Part shown: piece after piece, positions 42,199 through 51,117 of the stretch
Numbering within the stretch: the stretch's first letter is position 1
How the letters are laid out: each line of letters starts with the position of its first letter
Source of the DNA: UMGS1370 sp963557065
Lineage (GTDB): Bacteria; Bacillota; Clostridia; Lachnospirales; Lachnospiraceae
Assembly (NCBI GenBank): GCA_963557065.1
Contig: CAUWCT010000001.1
Coordinates: 127,527-191,526 of the forward strand
DNA length: 64,000 bases
Direction of reading: 5' to 3'
Made by a program: the position numbers and the translations under genes
Notes under the pieces: generated by a model
The model's database searches: none
Told to the model about the DNA's origin: nothing
What the model saw: only the letters and a program-made list of their open reading frames with translations

Positions 42199-42942
42199 CT
42201 AAAACGCGCCCTCTGCCTTCATCATCATCAGGGCTAAAACAGCAATGCCGGCAGTCTCTGTGCGCAATATCCTCTTTCCCAGTGAAATCGGAACCGCCCC
42301 CATTTCTTTTGCCAGTTCAATCTCCTTCTCATCAAATCCGCCTTCCGGACCAATAAATATACCTGCAGACCGGACCCGGGAGCCAATCTGTTCTAATGCT
42401 GACTTAGTGCCTGACATCCCGGCCTCATTCTCATAAGGAATCCAGACCGCATCCAGTTTTCCTGCTGCGTCAAGAGCTTCACGAAAGGATAACACCGGTT
42501 CAATCTTTGGAATCACTCCCCTTTTAGATTGCTTGGCCGCACTTTCTGCAATGGCCTGCCATCTTTCCAGCTTTGATTTTTCTTTTTTTCCATCCAGTTT
42601 TACCACTGCATTTTTGGTCGCAGTGGGGATGACGGCATAAACGCCCAGTTCCACTGCCTTCTGGATGATCAGTTCCATTTTATCGGATTTGGGAAGTCCC
42701 TGAAACAAATAGATGCGCACAGGAAGTTCTCTGCTGTCCATTTTTTCTTCAATGGACGCTTCTACCTGGCTGCTGTCCATAGAATCAATCCGGCACAGAT
42801 AATCTGTCCCTGAACCGTCACTGACTAAAATCTGTTCTCCCGGTTTCATCCGCAGAGCATTTTTAATATGATTGACATCCCCACCGGAAATAACCAGTTT
42901 CTCTTCTCCCACTGACTGAGGAGATACAAAAAAATGATGCAT
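42199..42942 (-). CDS. rsmE: 16S rRNA (uracil1498-N3)-methyltransferase RsmE
   Basis: A 247-residue SPOUT methyltransferase that modifies U1498 in the decoding region of 16S rRNA. It has an N-terminal PUA-like domain (MHHFFVSPQSVGEEKLVISGGDVNHIKNALR). The trefoil-knot SAM site lies at the C-terminus: IFIGPEGGFDEKEIELAKE, then SLGKRILRTETA. Length is standard. Its start directly abuts the prmA stop (42943), so the two are coupled. The prmA-rsmE order is conserved in Firmicutes. Confidence 0.96.
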   Translation of the reverse strand: MHHFFVSPQSVGEEKLVISGGDVNHIKNALRMKPGEQILVSDGSGTDYLCRIDSMDSSQVEASIEEKMDSRELPVRIYLFQGLPKSDKMELIIQKAVELGVYAVIPTATKNAVVKLDGKKEKSKLERWQAIAESAAKQSKRGVIPKIEPVLSFREALDAAGKLDAVWIPYENEAGMSGTKSALEQIGSRVRSAGIFIGPEGGFDEKEIELAKEMGAVPISLGKRILRTETAGIAVLALMMMKAEGAF

Positions 42943-43899
42943 TTATTTTCTCCTGGCTGTTACCGAAACCCACTCGCCCTGACAGGTCACTTCAACTACT
43001 TCAAATTCGTCATTGGCCTCAAACGCATCCCGGACTGCCTGCTCTTTCATATTGATGATACCGGAAGTAATAAAGATTCCTCCATGCTTTATGTGAACTG
43101 GTATTTCCTTTTGCAGCATAATGATTACGTCTGCCAGAATATTGGCAACTGCAATATCGCACCACTCATAGCCGGCCCAGTCCTGGACTGTTTTATCATC
43201 AATAATATTTCCCTGAATCACTGCAAACTTATCACCGGAAATCTGATTGGATTCCAGGTTTTCGCCTACTGCCTGAATCGCATTCTCATCCAAGTCTGTT
43301 CCTCTTACTTCTTTTGCGCCTAATTTTAAAGCTGCAATGCCTAAAATGCCGCTGCCGGTCCCCACATCCAGCACCTTTGACTCAGAAGTTACATACTTCT
43401 GAAGCTGACGGATGCAAAGCTGAGTCGTCTCATGCATACCGGTGCCGAATGCAGTGCCCGGATCAATCTGAATCAACAGCTTATCTTGATGTTCTTTGGG
43501 AATCTCTTCCCATGTAGGCTTAATCAAAATGTTGTCTACGGTAAAAGGCTTAAAATACTGCTTCCAGTTATTGATCCAGTCCTTGTCCTCTGTCTCAGAA
43601 GCCTCAATGGTTCTGGCGCCCAGGTTTACAAACAAAGCCAGATCGTCCAGTCCCTCTTCTACCTTTTTCAAAATATCTTCTGCATCGTCCTCATCATCTA
43701 AATAAAAGCTGACTTTTGCTACGCCGTCATCCGGTCCCAGATCCGGCAGAATGTCAATAAACATCCCTTTTGTCTCTTTTTCTGTCAAAGGAATCTTATC
43801 TTCAATCTCGATTCCCTCAATCCCTATCTCGTCAAACATACTGCTGACCAAATCTACCGCTTCTGTGGTAGTTGTTAATGTAAATTTTTTCCACTTCAT
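42943..43899 (-). CDS. prmA: Ribosomal protein L11 methyltransferase PrmA
   Basis: A 318-residue SAM enzyme that trimethylates ribosomal protein L11. The N-terminal L11-recognition domain has the characteristic MKWKKFTLTTTTEAVDLVSSMFDEIGIEG. The catalytic domain shows DPGTAFGTGMHETTQLC, motif I VLDVGTGSGILGIAALKLGA and the active-site NILADVI. It begins a four-gene operon with rsmE, the desulfurase and thiI. A promoter at 43936-43964 lies 37 nt upstream. In many relatives prmA directly follows dnaJ; here three other genes have come between. Confidence 0.96.
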   Translation of the reverse strand: MKWKKFTLTTTTEAVDLVSSMFDEIGIEGIEIEDKIPLTEKETKGMFIDILPDLGPDDGVAKVSFYLDDEDDAEDILKKVEEGLDDLALFVNLGARTIEASETEDKDWINNWKQYFKPFTVDNILIKPTWEEIPKEHQDKLLIQIDPGTAFGTGMHETTQLCIRQLQKYVTSESKVLDVGTGSGILGIAALKLGAKEVRGTDLDENAIQAVGENLESNQISGDKFAVIQGNIIDDKTVQDWAGYEWCDIAVANILADVIIMLQKEIPVHIKHGGIFITSGIINMKEQAVRDAFEANDEFEVVEVTCQGEWVSVTARRK

Positions 43900-43935
43900 A
43901 GGATTGCTCCTGTTCCTTCTAATTGTGCGTGTTCT

Positions 43936-43964
43936 ATCATAGCATATTTTCTTTTTACTGACAA
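43936..43964 (-). promoter_or_regulatory. Promoter of the prmA-rsmE-desulfurase-thiI operon
   Basis: On the minus strand TTGTCA (43959-43964), 17 bp, TATGAT (43936-43941), just behind the marR stop codon. Confidence 0.65.
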
Positions 43965-43974
43965 TAAATTCTAA

Positions 43975-44427
43975 TTATCTGTCTTTCGATTCCACCTTTT
44001 TCAGAATCGTTTTTATCTCTGATACACAGCCTAAAAACCGCTCCAGTTCATAGGGTGATAGCTGACCAAATCGCTGTTTTAACTGTTCTTTTACATATTT
44101 TTTCTCTTTTCGGATAAATGCTTTGCCTTTAGGAGTCAGGCGCACAAACACCAGCTTGCGGTTTGTCTCATCATAAAAGCGTTCCGCATATCCTTCTTCC
44201 ACTAACGGGGCTATGACTCTGGTGGCCTGCTCTCTGGAGGCAGCAATACTCTCTGCCACCTGTCCCATGGTCATCTCTCCCTTGCTCCCTAATGCCAAAA
44301 GAGCATAAAACTGATGGCGGGAAAATCTAATCTCCCTGTAATCTAACGAATAAAGCAGCACTTTCTGGCACGTAAAAAACGTCTCAAACAGAGCTGTAAT
44401 TTCCCTGTCATCGGTTACACTGTCCAT
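43975..44427 (-). CDS. MarR-family transcriptional regulator
   Basis: A 150-residue winged-helix regulator. The DNA-binding core runs from FSRHQFYALLALGSKGEMTMGQVAESIAASREQATRVI through a wing ending RKLVFVRLTPKG. Flanking helices form the dimer interface. It is encoded divergently from citrate synthase, and inverted repeats at the shared promoter (44469-44500) are likely operators for itself and gltA. The ligand is unknown; MarR proteins respond to phenolics, thiol stress or metabolites. Confidence 0.92.
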   Translation of the reverse strand: MDSVTDDREITALFETFFTCQKVLLYSLDYREIRFSRHQFYALLALGSKGEMTMGQVAESIAASREQATRVIAPLVEEGYAERFYDETNRKLVFVRLTPKGKAFIRKEKKYVKEQLKQRFGQLSPYELERFLGCVSEIKTILKKVESKDR

Positions 44428-44468
44428 AAAATTCCCTCCTAGGGCTATTATAGCGGATTCCTATCAGA

Positions 44469-44524
44469 TGTCAATGATTAATCCTTGATTATGATTGACA
44501 AATATCAATTACAAATGCTATACT
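44469..44524 (+). promoter_or_regulatory. gltA promoter with candidate MarR operator
   Basis: TTGACA (44495-44500), 18 bp, TATACT (44519-44524). TGTCAAT (44469-44475) and ATTGACA (44494-44500) form a wide inverted repeat, and ATTGACAAATATCAAT is a tighter palindrome over the -35. Binding by the divergent MarR protein is inference. Confidence 0.6.
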
Positions 44525-44554
44525 GACTCTATCATTTTTTGAAGGAGGAATTTT

Positions 44555-45922
44555 ATGGCAGATAATCGTTTATATGTTGAAGAATACGCCGCCCGGCAGT
44601 TGAAAGAGTGCATCAGCCACAACACCATTGATCCTGTTCTTTTTTCTGAATACGGTGTTAAACGCGGCTTAAGGGATAAAAACGGCAAGGGCGTTTTGGC
44701 CGGTCTTACCAATATTTCCTTAATTCAATCCCGCAAAGAAGAAAACGGGCAGTCTGTTCCCTGTGACGGCCGTCTGTTGTACCGCGGCTATGATATCCGC
44801 GATCTTGTAAAAGGCTTTTTAGAGGCCCATCATTTCGGTTTTGAAGAGATTACCTACCTGCTTTTATTCGGAGTTCTTCCTGACAAATCCCAGTTGGCCA
44901 GGTTTCAGGATATTCTTACCCGCAGTAATTTTCTCCCCACTAACTTTGTCCGCGACGTAATTATGAAAGCCCCCGGCAAAGATATTATGAATTCCATGAC
45001 GAAAAGCGTTTTAACCCTGGCATCTTATGACGACAAAATTTCTGATAATTCTCTGGAAAATGTGCTTCGCCAGTGTTTAAACCTAATCGCCACATTTCCA
45101 AGCATGGCGGTATATGCCTACCATGCTTACAACCATTATGAACGGGATGACAGTTTGTACATTCACCGCCCGGACCCCAATCTTTCTACAGCAGAAAATA
45201 TTTTGCGGCTTCTTCGCCCGGACAAATCCTACACTGCCCTGGAAGCCAATGTACTGGATCTGGCTTTAGTGCTTCACATGGAGCATGGCGGCGGAAATAA
45301 CTCTACTTTTACTACCCGTGTGGTTACCTCTTCCGGATCAGACACCTATTCTGTCATTGCTGCTGCCTTATCCTCTTTGAAAGGGCCGAAACATGGCGGC
45401 GCCAATATTAAAGTTGTGGAAATGATGGCGGACATCAAAGAGCATGTAAAAGATACCTCCGATCCAGAGGAAGTACGGGCCTATCTGGAGAAAATTCTCC
45501 ACAAAGAAGCCTTTGACAAAAAGGGGCTGATTTACGGCATGGGCCATGCAGTTTACTCCATCTCCGATCCCCGCGCCCTGATTTTTAAAGGCTTTGTAGA
45601 AAAGCTGGCAAGGGAAAAGGGACGCAACAATGATTTTGCCCTCTATTCTATGATCGAAACCATGGCGCCTGAAGTAATTGCCGGAGAACGCGCCATTTAC
45701 AAAGGCGTCAGTGCCAATGTTGACTTTTACAGCGGCTTCGTGTACAGCATGCTGGATATTCCCACAGAGCTTTTTACCCCTATGTTTGCCATTGCCCGTA
45801 TTGTAGGCTGGAGCGCACACCGGTTAGAAGAGTTAATCAATGTGGATAAAATCATCCGTCCTGCTTATCAGAGTCTGTTAAGCGAAGATGCTCTTCCCTA
45901 TATAAAAATGGAAGATCGATAA
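44555..45922 (+). CDS. gltA: Citrate synthase
   Basis: A 455-residue enzyme that condenses oxaloacetate with acetyl-CoA. Catalytic histidines appear in HMEHGGGNNSTFTTR and in the signature GMGHAVYSISDPRA, and the aspartate lies in NVDFYSGFVYSMLDIP. The C-terminal arginine that binds citrate is in ARIVGWSAHRLEE. It is slightly longer than the 370-430-residue bacterial average, as in other Clostridia. SD GAAGGAGG. No aconitase or isocitrate dehydrogenase gene is next to it, so it stands alone under its own promoter and probably MarR control. Its terminator is built from the 3' coding end of the convergent ogt gene. Confidence 0.95.
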   Translation: MADNRLYVEEYAARQLKECISHNTIDPVLFSEYGVKRGLRDKNGKGVLAGLTNISLIQSRKEENGQSVPCDGRLLYRGYDIRDLVKGFLEAHHFGFEEITYLLLFGVLPDKSQLARFQDILTRSNFLPTNFVRDVIMKAPGKDIMNSMTKSVLTLASYDDKISDNSLENVLRQCLNLIATFPSMAVYAYHAYNHYERDDSLYIHRPDPNLSTAENILRLLRPDKSYTALEANVLDLALVLHMEHGGGNNSTFTTRVVTSSGSDTYSVIAAALSSLKGPKHGGANIKVVEMMADIKEHVKDTSDPEEVRAYLEKILHKEAFDKKGLIYGMGHAVYSISDPRALIFKGFVEKLAREKGRNNDFALYSMIETMAPEVIAGERAIYKGVSANVDFYSGFVYSMLDIPTELFTPMFAIARIVGWSAHRLEELINVDKIIRPAYQSLLSEDALPYIKMEDR

Positions 45923-46438
45923 TTATGACTGCGCTGCTTTCTCGGACAATCCCTGTTCCAGAGAAAGCAGCGCTCTTTTCCTATCAAGTCCCCCTGCATA
46001 TCCGGTCAGATTTCCACCCGCCCCGATTACCCTGTGGCAGGGAACGATAATGGAAATTGGGTTATGTCCCACTGCACTGCCCACAGCCCTGGCCCCCATT
46101 CTTTCTTTTCCCTGTTTTTTGGCAACCCTGTCTGCAATTTCTTTGTATGTCATAGTTTTCCCATAGGGAATACCCATTAAAATCTCCCACACTTTCTTTT
46201 GAAAATCAGTCCCAGTCAGATGAATGGGCGGTAAAAAATCCGGTTCCGATCCGGAAAAATAAACATCCAGCCATTGTTTTGTTTCCCAAAACAATGGCAA
46301 ATCTGCCTCTTTTGCATCTTTGTCCAGTTTATTTCCATAATATTTCTGATTTTCAAACCAAAGTCCGGTCAGCCTGCTTCCATCTGAGGCCAGCAAAATG
46401 GTTCCCAGAGGGGAATGGTAATAACATATATGATTCAT
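45923..46438 (-). CDS. ogt: Methylated-DNA-[protein]-cysteine S-methyltransferase
   Basis: A 171-residue suicide repair protein that takes the methyl group from O6-methylguanine. The acceptor cysteine is in IIVPCHRVIGAGG, the helix-turn-helix with the arginine finger in RMGARAVGSAVGHNP, and the N-terminal domain is short. The ATG at 46438 has AGGAGA upstream; the longer frame lacks an SD. The gene ends head-to-head with citrate synthase: the two stop codons abut. The last 18 codons encode a perfect 13-bp hairpin that also terminates gltA. Confidence 0.94.
   Translation of the reverse strand: MNHICYYHSPLGTILLASDGSRLTGLWFENQKYYGNKLDKDAKEADLPLFWETKQWLDVYFSGSEPDFLPPIHLTGTDFQKKVWEILMGIPYGKTMTYKEIADRVAKKQGKERMGARAVGSAVGHNPISIIVPCHRVIGAGGNLTGYAGGLDRKRALLSLEQGLSEKAAQS
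45931..45980 (+). terminator. gltA terminator embedded in the ogt coding sequence
   Basis: GCGCTGCTTTCTC (45931-45943) and GAGAAAGCAGCGC (45961-45973) form a 13-bp stem followed by TCTTTTC on the plus strand. Confidence 0.8.
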
Positions 46439-46480
46439 TTGTTCTCCTGTCTGTTTTGGATAACCTGGCAATTAATAAAA

Positions 46481-46508
46481 ACGGACATCTGGTTCTCAGA
46501 TAGTCCGT
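46481..46508 (-). terminator. Terminator behind the transglutaminase-like gene
   Basis: On the minus strand ACGGACTATCTG pairs with CAGATGTCCGT around GAGAAC, followed by TTTTTATTAATT. Confidence 0.75.
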
Positions 46509-46540
46509 CTTTGTTAATAGTCTGTTTTATAATTGCCTGT

Positions 46541-47935
46541 TTAGAGTTCTTCCAGTTTTATCAGTTTGTGCTCTGTGTCATACTCTTCGCTTCTTAGACT
46601 TCTGTCTCCGTATTCCACTTCTCCCGTCTGGTTATCATACGGATCATTGCGATTCCACTTCATAGGCGGGTAGAACGGATGCTGGAACTGGGAAACTGCA
46701 GGCATCCGGTAAGGGTCCAGATTGCCAAAATAAAATGCCCTCCGCTCCTCATCTCCTGCCCGATACGCGCTTCCGCCAAAAGATACGTCTGCAAACAGCC
46801 AGCCATAAGGCGCCACATAAAACTTGGCCCAGTCATGACTTCCTACAGAATCCGGCTTCATATAGAGCCCAGACTGCCATCTGGCAGGAACGTTTGCGAT
46901 CCGGCACATGGTAATAAATAAGAGCGCCTGAAATCCGCAGTCTCCTTTCCAGCCGGACGCCACATAATCCGGAATCTGGGGAATGGTAATATAGCTGCGG
47001 ACAAAGGAATACATAATGTGGCTGGTCAGATAGTCATAAATTTTTCTGGCTTTTTCCAGAGGATTCGTTTCATCTCCCACAACTTCTGCAGTTATCTCTC
47101 TTAAATATGGAGTAAACCGGATGTGAGGAAGCTGTTCCTCCAGATACATAGACGGCTGTCCGTCCAGGATCTCTTCTGCCTTTGGTTCTGTATATGCCAT
47201 GTGATTTTCATAGGAAAACTCAACGGAATAAGTCTGACCCGCGCGGTGTACAGTGTGAAAACACAGGGTTCTCTGAGGATACTGCGGAGGCGAAACCGTA
47301 TACTCATCCTGTTCTGCATCCTGTCTTACTCCGTCTTTTTCCATATAAACGGCCAAAAGTTTAAAATTTTTCACCTGAGCGTATTCTACAGGCAGAGGCA
47401 GATATACCTTTATCCTCTCACCGTCCCTCTCTGCTTCTTTTTTCAAATGCAGGGTACTTTTTACGTGAAACCGCAGAGCCATGTTCTTCTGGACTTTCAT
47501 TTTTTGAATGACCTGGCTCAAAAAATTATTTTCTCCAGGGGACGGATATTCTGTTTTATCTTTTAACCGTTCCCAAAGCCAGGAACGGGTCTTTACCAGA
47601 TTGTTAAAAAAATCGTCTTTAAAATGAATCTGACCTTTGATATAAATCCATTCCGCTGCATTTTCTTCCCACAAGGAGGTCAGTTCTTCTTCTTTAAAGT
47701 CTGTCAGCTTTTCCTGAAGAAGTGTTAACGCATCCTGCCAGGTATAAGGATACTGGCCCGGAATGCGGGATAAAATCTCCTTTTCATAACGCAGGCGTTT
47801 TTTTAACGCCTCTGGAATGTCTGTTTTCAGACGCATATCAATCATTCTGTCCGCCTGCGCAAAATCTCCGTACCATTTTACTTTTTCAATATCTTCCGGC
47901 AGGGGGACAGACAAATACTCCACATCTGAATACAT
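46541..47935 (-). CDS. Transglutaminase-like domain protein
   Basis: A 464-residue cytoplasmic protein with no signal peptide. The C-terminal half holds a papain-like transglutaminase core with an apparent catalytic triad: Cys in GWKGDCGFQALLF, His in VGSHDWAKFYV and Asp in WLFADVSFG. The N-terminal 280 residues are an uncharacterised module (helical first, then beta-rich) that precedes such cores in some Clostridia. The family includes proteases and amidases as well as crosslinkers, so the reaction is open. It follows dnaJ by 12 nt, probably at the distal end of the heat-shock transcript. A terminator comes after it. Confidence 0.82.
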   Translation of the reverse strand: MYSDVEYLSVPLPEDIEKVKWYGDFAQADRMIDMRLKTDIPEALKKRLRYEKEILSRIPGQYPYTWQDALTLLQEKLTDFKEEELTSLWEENAAEWIYIKGQIHFKDDFFNNLVKTRSWLWERLKDKTEYPSPGENNFLSQVIQKMKVQKNMALRFHVKSTLHLKKEAERDGERIKVYLPLPVEYAQVKNFKLLAVYMEKDGVRQDAEQDEYTVSPPQYPQRTLCFHTVHRAGQTYSVEFSYENHMAYTEPKAEEILDGQPSMYLEEQLPHIRFTPYLREITAEVVGDETNPLEKARKIYDYLTSHIMYSFVRSYITIPQIPDYVASGWKGDCGFQALLFITMCRIANVPARWQSGLYMKPDSVGSHDWAKFYVAPYGWLFADVSFGGSAYRAGDEERRAFYFGNLDPYRMPAVSQFQHPFYPPMKWNRNDPYDNQTGEVEYGDRSLRSEEYDTEHKLIKLEEL

Positions 47936-47947
47936 AATGCCCTCCTG

Positions 47948-49102
47948 TTATTTTTCAAAGAAGTCCTTGAAACTCTTTTTCTTATGGGGTTCTGACTGAG
48001 GAGCCACCCCTCTCATCTCTTCATCATAACGGCGCAGCGCCTCCTTTTGCGCTTCATTCATCCGCTCCGGAACCTGAACCACCAGGGTCACGTAATGATC
48101 CCCCCGGACATTGCGGTTTCGTAAGGATGGAACGCCTTTTCCCTTTAAGCGGACCTTGGTATCGGTCTGGGTTCCTGCTTTTACCTCGTACTCCACTTCT
48201 CCGTCAACAGTCTTAATACGGATTGGACCGCCTAATGCCGCTGTTGCAAAAGAAATGTAAACAGTTGAGAAAATACTGGTATCCTGACGCTTTAAGAATG
48301 GATGGCTGGAAACTACTGCCTCTACCAGCAGATCGCCTCTCTCTCCGCCGTTTACTCCCGGCTCACCAGCTCCTGCCAGACGAACGCTCTGGCCATTGTC
48401 AATACCTGCCGGAATATTAACCTTAAATTTCTTGCGGACAGTCTTGTAACCGCTTCCGTAGCATTTGGGGCATTTTTCCTTAATAACTTTTCCAGTACCA
48501 TTACATTCCGGACAAGTCTGGACATTTTGAACCTGACCAAAGAAGGACTGCTGGGTATACATAATCTTGCCCTTTCCGTTACACTTGGAACAGGTTACCG
48601 GCGATGTCCCCGGTTTGGCTCCTGTGCCATGGCAGTCCGAACATTCCTCTTTGTAATTGATTTCAATCTCCTTCTCACATCCGAATACCGCTTCTTCAAA
48701 TGTAATACGGACAGCGGTTCTTACACTGGCTCCCCGCATCGGACCATTGCTGCGTCCTCTGGAAGAACGGCCGCCGCCAAAAATATCTCCAAAAATGTCT
48801 CCGAAAATATCTCCCATATCTCCGGAAAAATCAAAACCGCCAAAGCCGCCGGCTCCTCCGCCTGCACCGCCGTCAAATGCCGCATGACCAAACTGATCGT
48901 ACTGCTGGCGCTTCTGCGGATCACTTAACACGCTGTACGCTTCTGATGCCTCTTTAAACTTCTGCTCTGCTTCTTTATCTCCGGGATTTGCATCCGGATG
49001 GTATTTTTTGGCCAGAACCCGGTACGCTTTCTTGATGGCTGCATCATCGGCGTCTTTTGCCACGCCCAGCACTTCGTAATAATCCCTTTTACTCTCTGCC
49101 AT
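47948..49102 (-). CDS. dnaJ: Chaperone DnaJ
   Basis: A 384-residue type I Hsp40 co-chaperone. The J domain has HPD in AKKYHPDANPGDKEAEQKFKEA. A Gly/Phe-rich linker follows (about residues 72-115), then four zinc-finger repeats: CSDCHGTG, CSKCNGKG, CPECNGTG and CPKCYGSG. The substrate-binding domains complete it. The ATG at 49102 fits the family; the frame upstream reads through the intergenic hairpin and is rejected. Last of the core hrcA-grpE-dnaK-dnaJ set. Confidence 0.97.
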   Translation of the reverse strand: MAESKRDYYEVLGVAKDADDAAIKKAYRVLAKKYHPDANPGDKEAEQKFKEASEAYSVLSDPQKRQQYDQFGHAAFDGGAGGGAGGFGGFDFSGDMGDIFGDIFGDIFGGGRSSRGRSNGPMRGASVRTAVRITFEEAVFGCEKEIEINYKEECSDCHGTGAKPGTSPVTCSKCNGKGKIMYTQQSFFGQVQNVQTCPECNGTGKVIKEKCPKCYGSGYKTVRKKFKVNIPAGIDNGQSVRLAGAGEPGVNGGERGDLLVEAVVSSHPFLKRQDTSIFSTVYISFATAALGGPIRIKTVDGEVEYEVKAGTQTDTKVRLKGKGVPSLRNRNVRGDHYVTLVVQVPERMNEAQKEALRRYDEEMRGVAPQSEPHKKKSFKDFFEK

Positions 49103-49142
49103 GTCTTTCCCTCTCAATGTATCAATGGAATAATGCCCGAAA

Positions 49143-49172
49143 GGGGTTAGACGCACACTGCGCCTAATCCCC
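49143..49172 (-). promoter_or_regulatory. Intercistronic stem-loop between dnaK and dnaJ
   Basis: GGGGATTAG and CTAACCCC with inner GCGC/GCGT arms form an imperfect stem of about 12 bp without a T tract. Such a structure can protect upstream dnaK mRNA or reduce dnaJ expression. Function inferred. Confidence 0.5.
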
Positions 49173-49212
49173 ATTTCAAGCACTTATAGAATCTCGTTAT
49201 AGCCTTTTAAAT

Positions 49213-51084
49213 TTACACCTCTTTGAAATCGCCGTCAACCACATCGTCTCCATATGGCTGGCTTCCTGCCTGGCCTGCGCCGGCATTTGCATCTGGTCCG
49301 GGACCTGCCTGACCTGCTGCCTGTGCCTGCTCATAAACCTTGGCAAACAATTTCTGAGCGCTGTTCATCAGCTTTTCTTTTCCTGCCTTGATGTCTTCGA
49401 TCTGGGCATCTGTCATCTGATCTACCGGAGCACGATTGATCGCTTCCTTTAAAGCATTTAAGTCTGCTTCTACTTCTGCCTTGTCATTTGCATCTAACTT
49501 ATCGCCAACTTCTTCTAATGCCTTCTCGGTCTGGAATACCATGGAGTCTGCATCGTTTCTGGTGTCGATTGCTTCTTTTCTCTTCTTATCCTGTGCTTCA
49601 AACTCTGCTGCTTCCTTTACTGCCTTTTCAATATCGGAATCAGACATATTGGAACCGGAAGTAATGGTAATGTGCTGTTCTTTGCCGGTACCCAAGTCTT
49701 TCGCAGATACGTTTACAATACCATTGGCATCAATATCAAAGGTAACTTCGATCTGCGGAACGCCTCTTCTTGCAGCCGGGATTCCATCCAGACGGAACTG
49801 GCCAAGCGTCTTGTTGTCTCTTGCAAACTGTCTCTCACCCTGAACAACATGGATGTCTACTGCAGTCTGGTTGTCTGCTGCGGTAGAGAAGATCTGGCTC
49901 TTCTTGGTCGGGATGGTAGTATTTCTTTCAATCAGTCTGGTTGCTACGCCGCCCATGGTCTCGATGGAAAGAGAAAGAGGGGTAACGTCCAGAAGAAGAA
50001 TATCGCCTGCGCCTGCATCGCCTGCTAACTTACCGCCCTGAATGGCTGCACCGATTGCTACGCACTCGTCCGGGTTTAAGGATTTGGATGGCTCCTGTCC
50101 GGTTAACTGTTTTACTTTTTCCTGTGCTGCCAGCATACGGGTAGAACCGCCGACTAACAGAACCTTGCCTAATTCAGAAGCAGTGATGCCTGCATCCTTT
50201 AACGCGTTCTGTACCGGAATTGCAGTTCTCTCAATTAAGTCCCTGGTCAGTTCGTCAAATTTTGCTCTGGTTAAGTTCATATCCAGATGCTTCGGGCCTT
50301 CTGCTGTTGCAGTGATAAACGGCAGGTTGATGTTGGTCGTAGTAGCAGTAGACAATTCCTTCTTTGCCTTCTCTGCTGCTTCTCTCAGACGCTGCAGAGC
50401 CATCTTATCTGCAGATAAGTCTACGCCCTCTGTCTTCTTGAATTCATCAATCATCCACTGGGTAACACGGTTGTCAAAGTCGTCGCCGCCTAAGCGGGTA
50501 TCGCCGTTGGTAGAAAGAACTTCGATAACGCCGTCGCCGATTTCAATAATGGAAACATCAAAGGTACCGCCGCCTAAATCGTATACCATGATCTTCTGCT
50601 CTTTTTCATTGTCCAGACCGTAAGCCAACGCTGCTGCAGTCGGCTCGTTGATGATACGCTTTACTTCCAGACCTGCAATCTTGCCTGCATCTTTGGTTGC
50701 CTGACGCTGTGCATCATTGAAATATGCAGGAACGGTAATCACTGCCTCGGTTACTTTCTCACCCAGGTAGCTTTCTGCGTCTGCTTTTAACTTCTGCAGA
50801 ATCATAGCGGAAATTTCCTGAGGGGTGTATTTCTTGTCATCAATGGTTACTTTGTAATCAGTACCCATATGTCTCTTAATGGAAGAGATGGTCTTGTCAG
50901 CGTTGGTAACTGCCTGACGCTTTGCCGGCTCGCCTACCAAACGCTCGCCGGTCTTTGTAAATGCTACAATAGACGGAGTCGTTCTCACGCCTTCTGCATT
51001 CGCGATAACGGTTGGCTTTCCGCCTTCCATAACTGCCACACAGCTATTTGTTGTACCTAAGTCGATACCGATAATCTTACTCAT
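49213..51084 (-). CDS. dnaK: Chaperone DnaK (Hsp70)
   Basis: A 623-residue ATP-dependent chaperone. The nucleotide domain shows IIGIDLGTTNSCVAVMEGG at the N-terminus, VYDLGGGTFDVSI and LLVGGSTRMLAAQ. The peptide-binding domain follows from about residue 370 (LLLDVTPLSLSIETMGG), then the lid. The tail is rich in Ala, Gly and Gln and ends with an acidic stretch. As in other Gram-positives, the stretch near residues 80-100 lacks the insertion of proteobacterial DnaK. It stands 34 nt after grpE and is controlled by the CIRCE-HrcA system upstream. Confidence 0.98.
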   Translation of the reverse strand: MSKIIGIDLGTTNSCVAVMEGGKPTVIANAEGVRTTPSIVAFTKTGERLVGEPAKRQAVTNADKTISSIKRHMGTDYKVTIDDKKYTPQEISAMILQKLKADAESYLGEKVTEAVITVPAYFNDAQRQATKDAGKIAGLEVKRIINEPTAAALAYGLDNEKEQKIMVYDLGGGTFDVSIIEIGDGVIEVLSTNGDTRLGGDDFDNRVTQWMIDEFKKTEGVDLSADKMALQRLREAAEKAKKELSTATTTNINLPFITATAEGPKHLDMNLTRAKFDELTRDLIERTAIPVQNALKDAGITASELGKVLLVGGSTRMLAAQEKVKQLTGQEPSKSLNPDECVAIGAAIQGGKLAGDAGAGDILLLDVTPLSLSIETMGGVATRLIERNTTIPTKKSQIFSTAADNQTAVDIHVVQGERQFARDNKTLGQFRLDGIPAARRGVPQIEVTFDIDANGIVNVSAKDLGTGKEQHITITSGSNMSDSDIEKAVKEAAEFEAQDKKRKEAIDTRNDADSMVFQTEKALEEVGDKLDANDKAEVEADLNALKEAINRAPVDQMTDAQIEDIKAGKEKLMNSAQKLFAKVYEQAQAAGQAGPGPDANAGAGQAGSQPYGDDVVDGDFKEV

Positions 51085-51117
51085 AGTTTTTTCCTCCTGA
51101 AAAAATGTGAAACTTTA

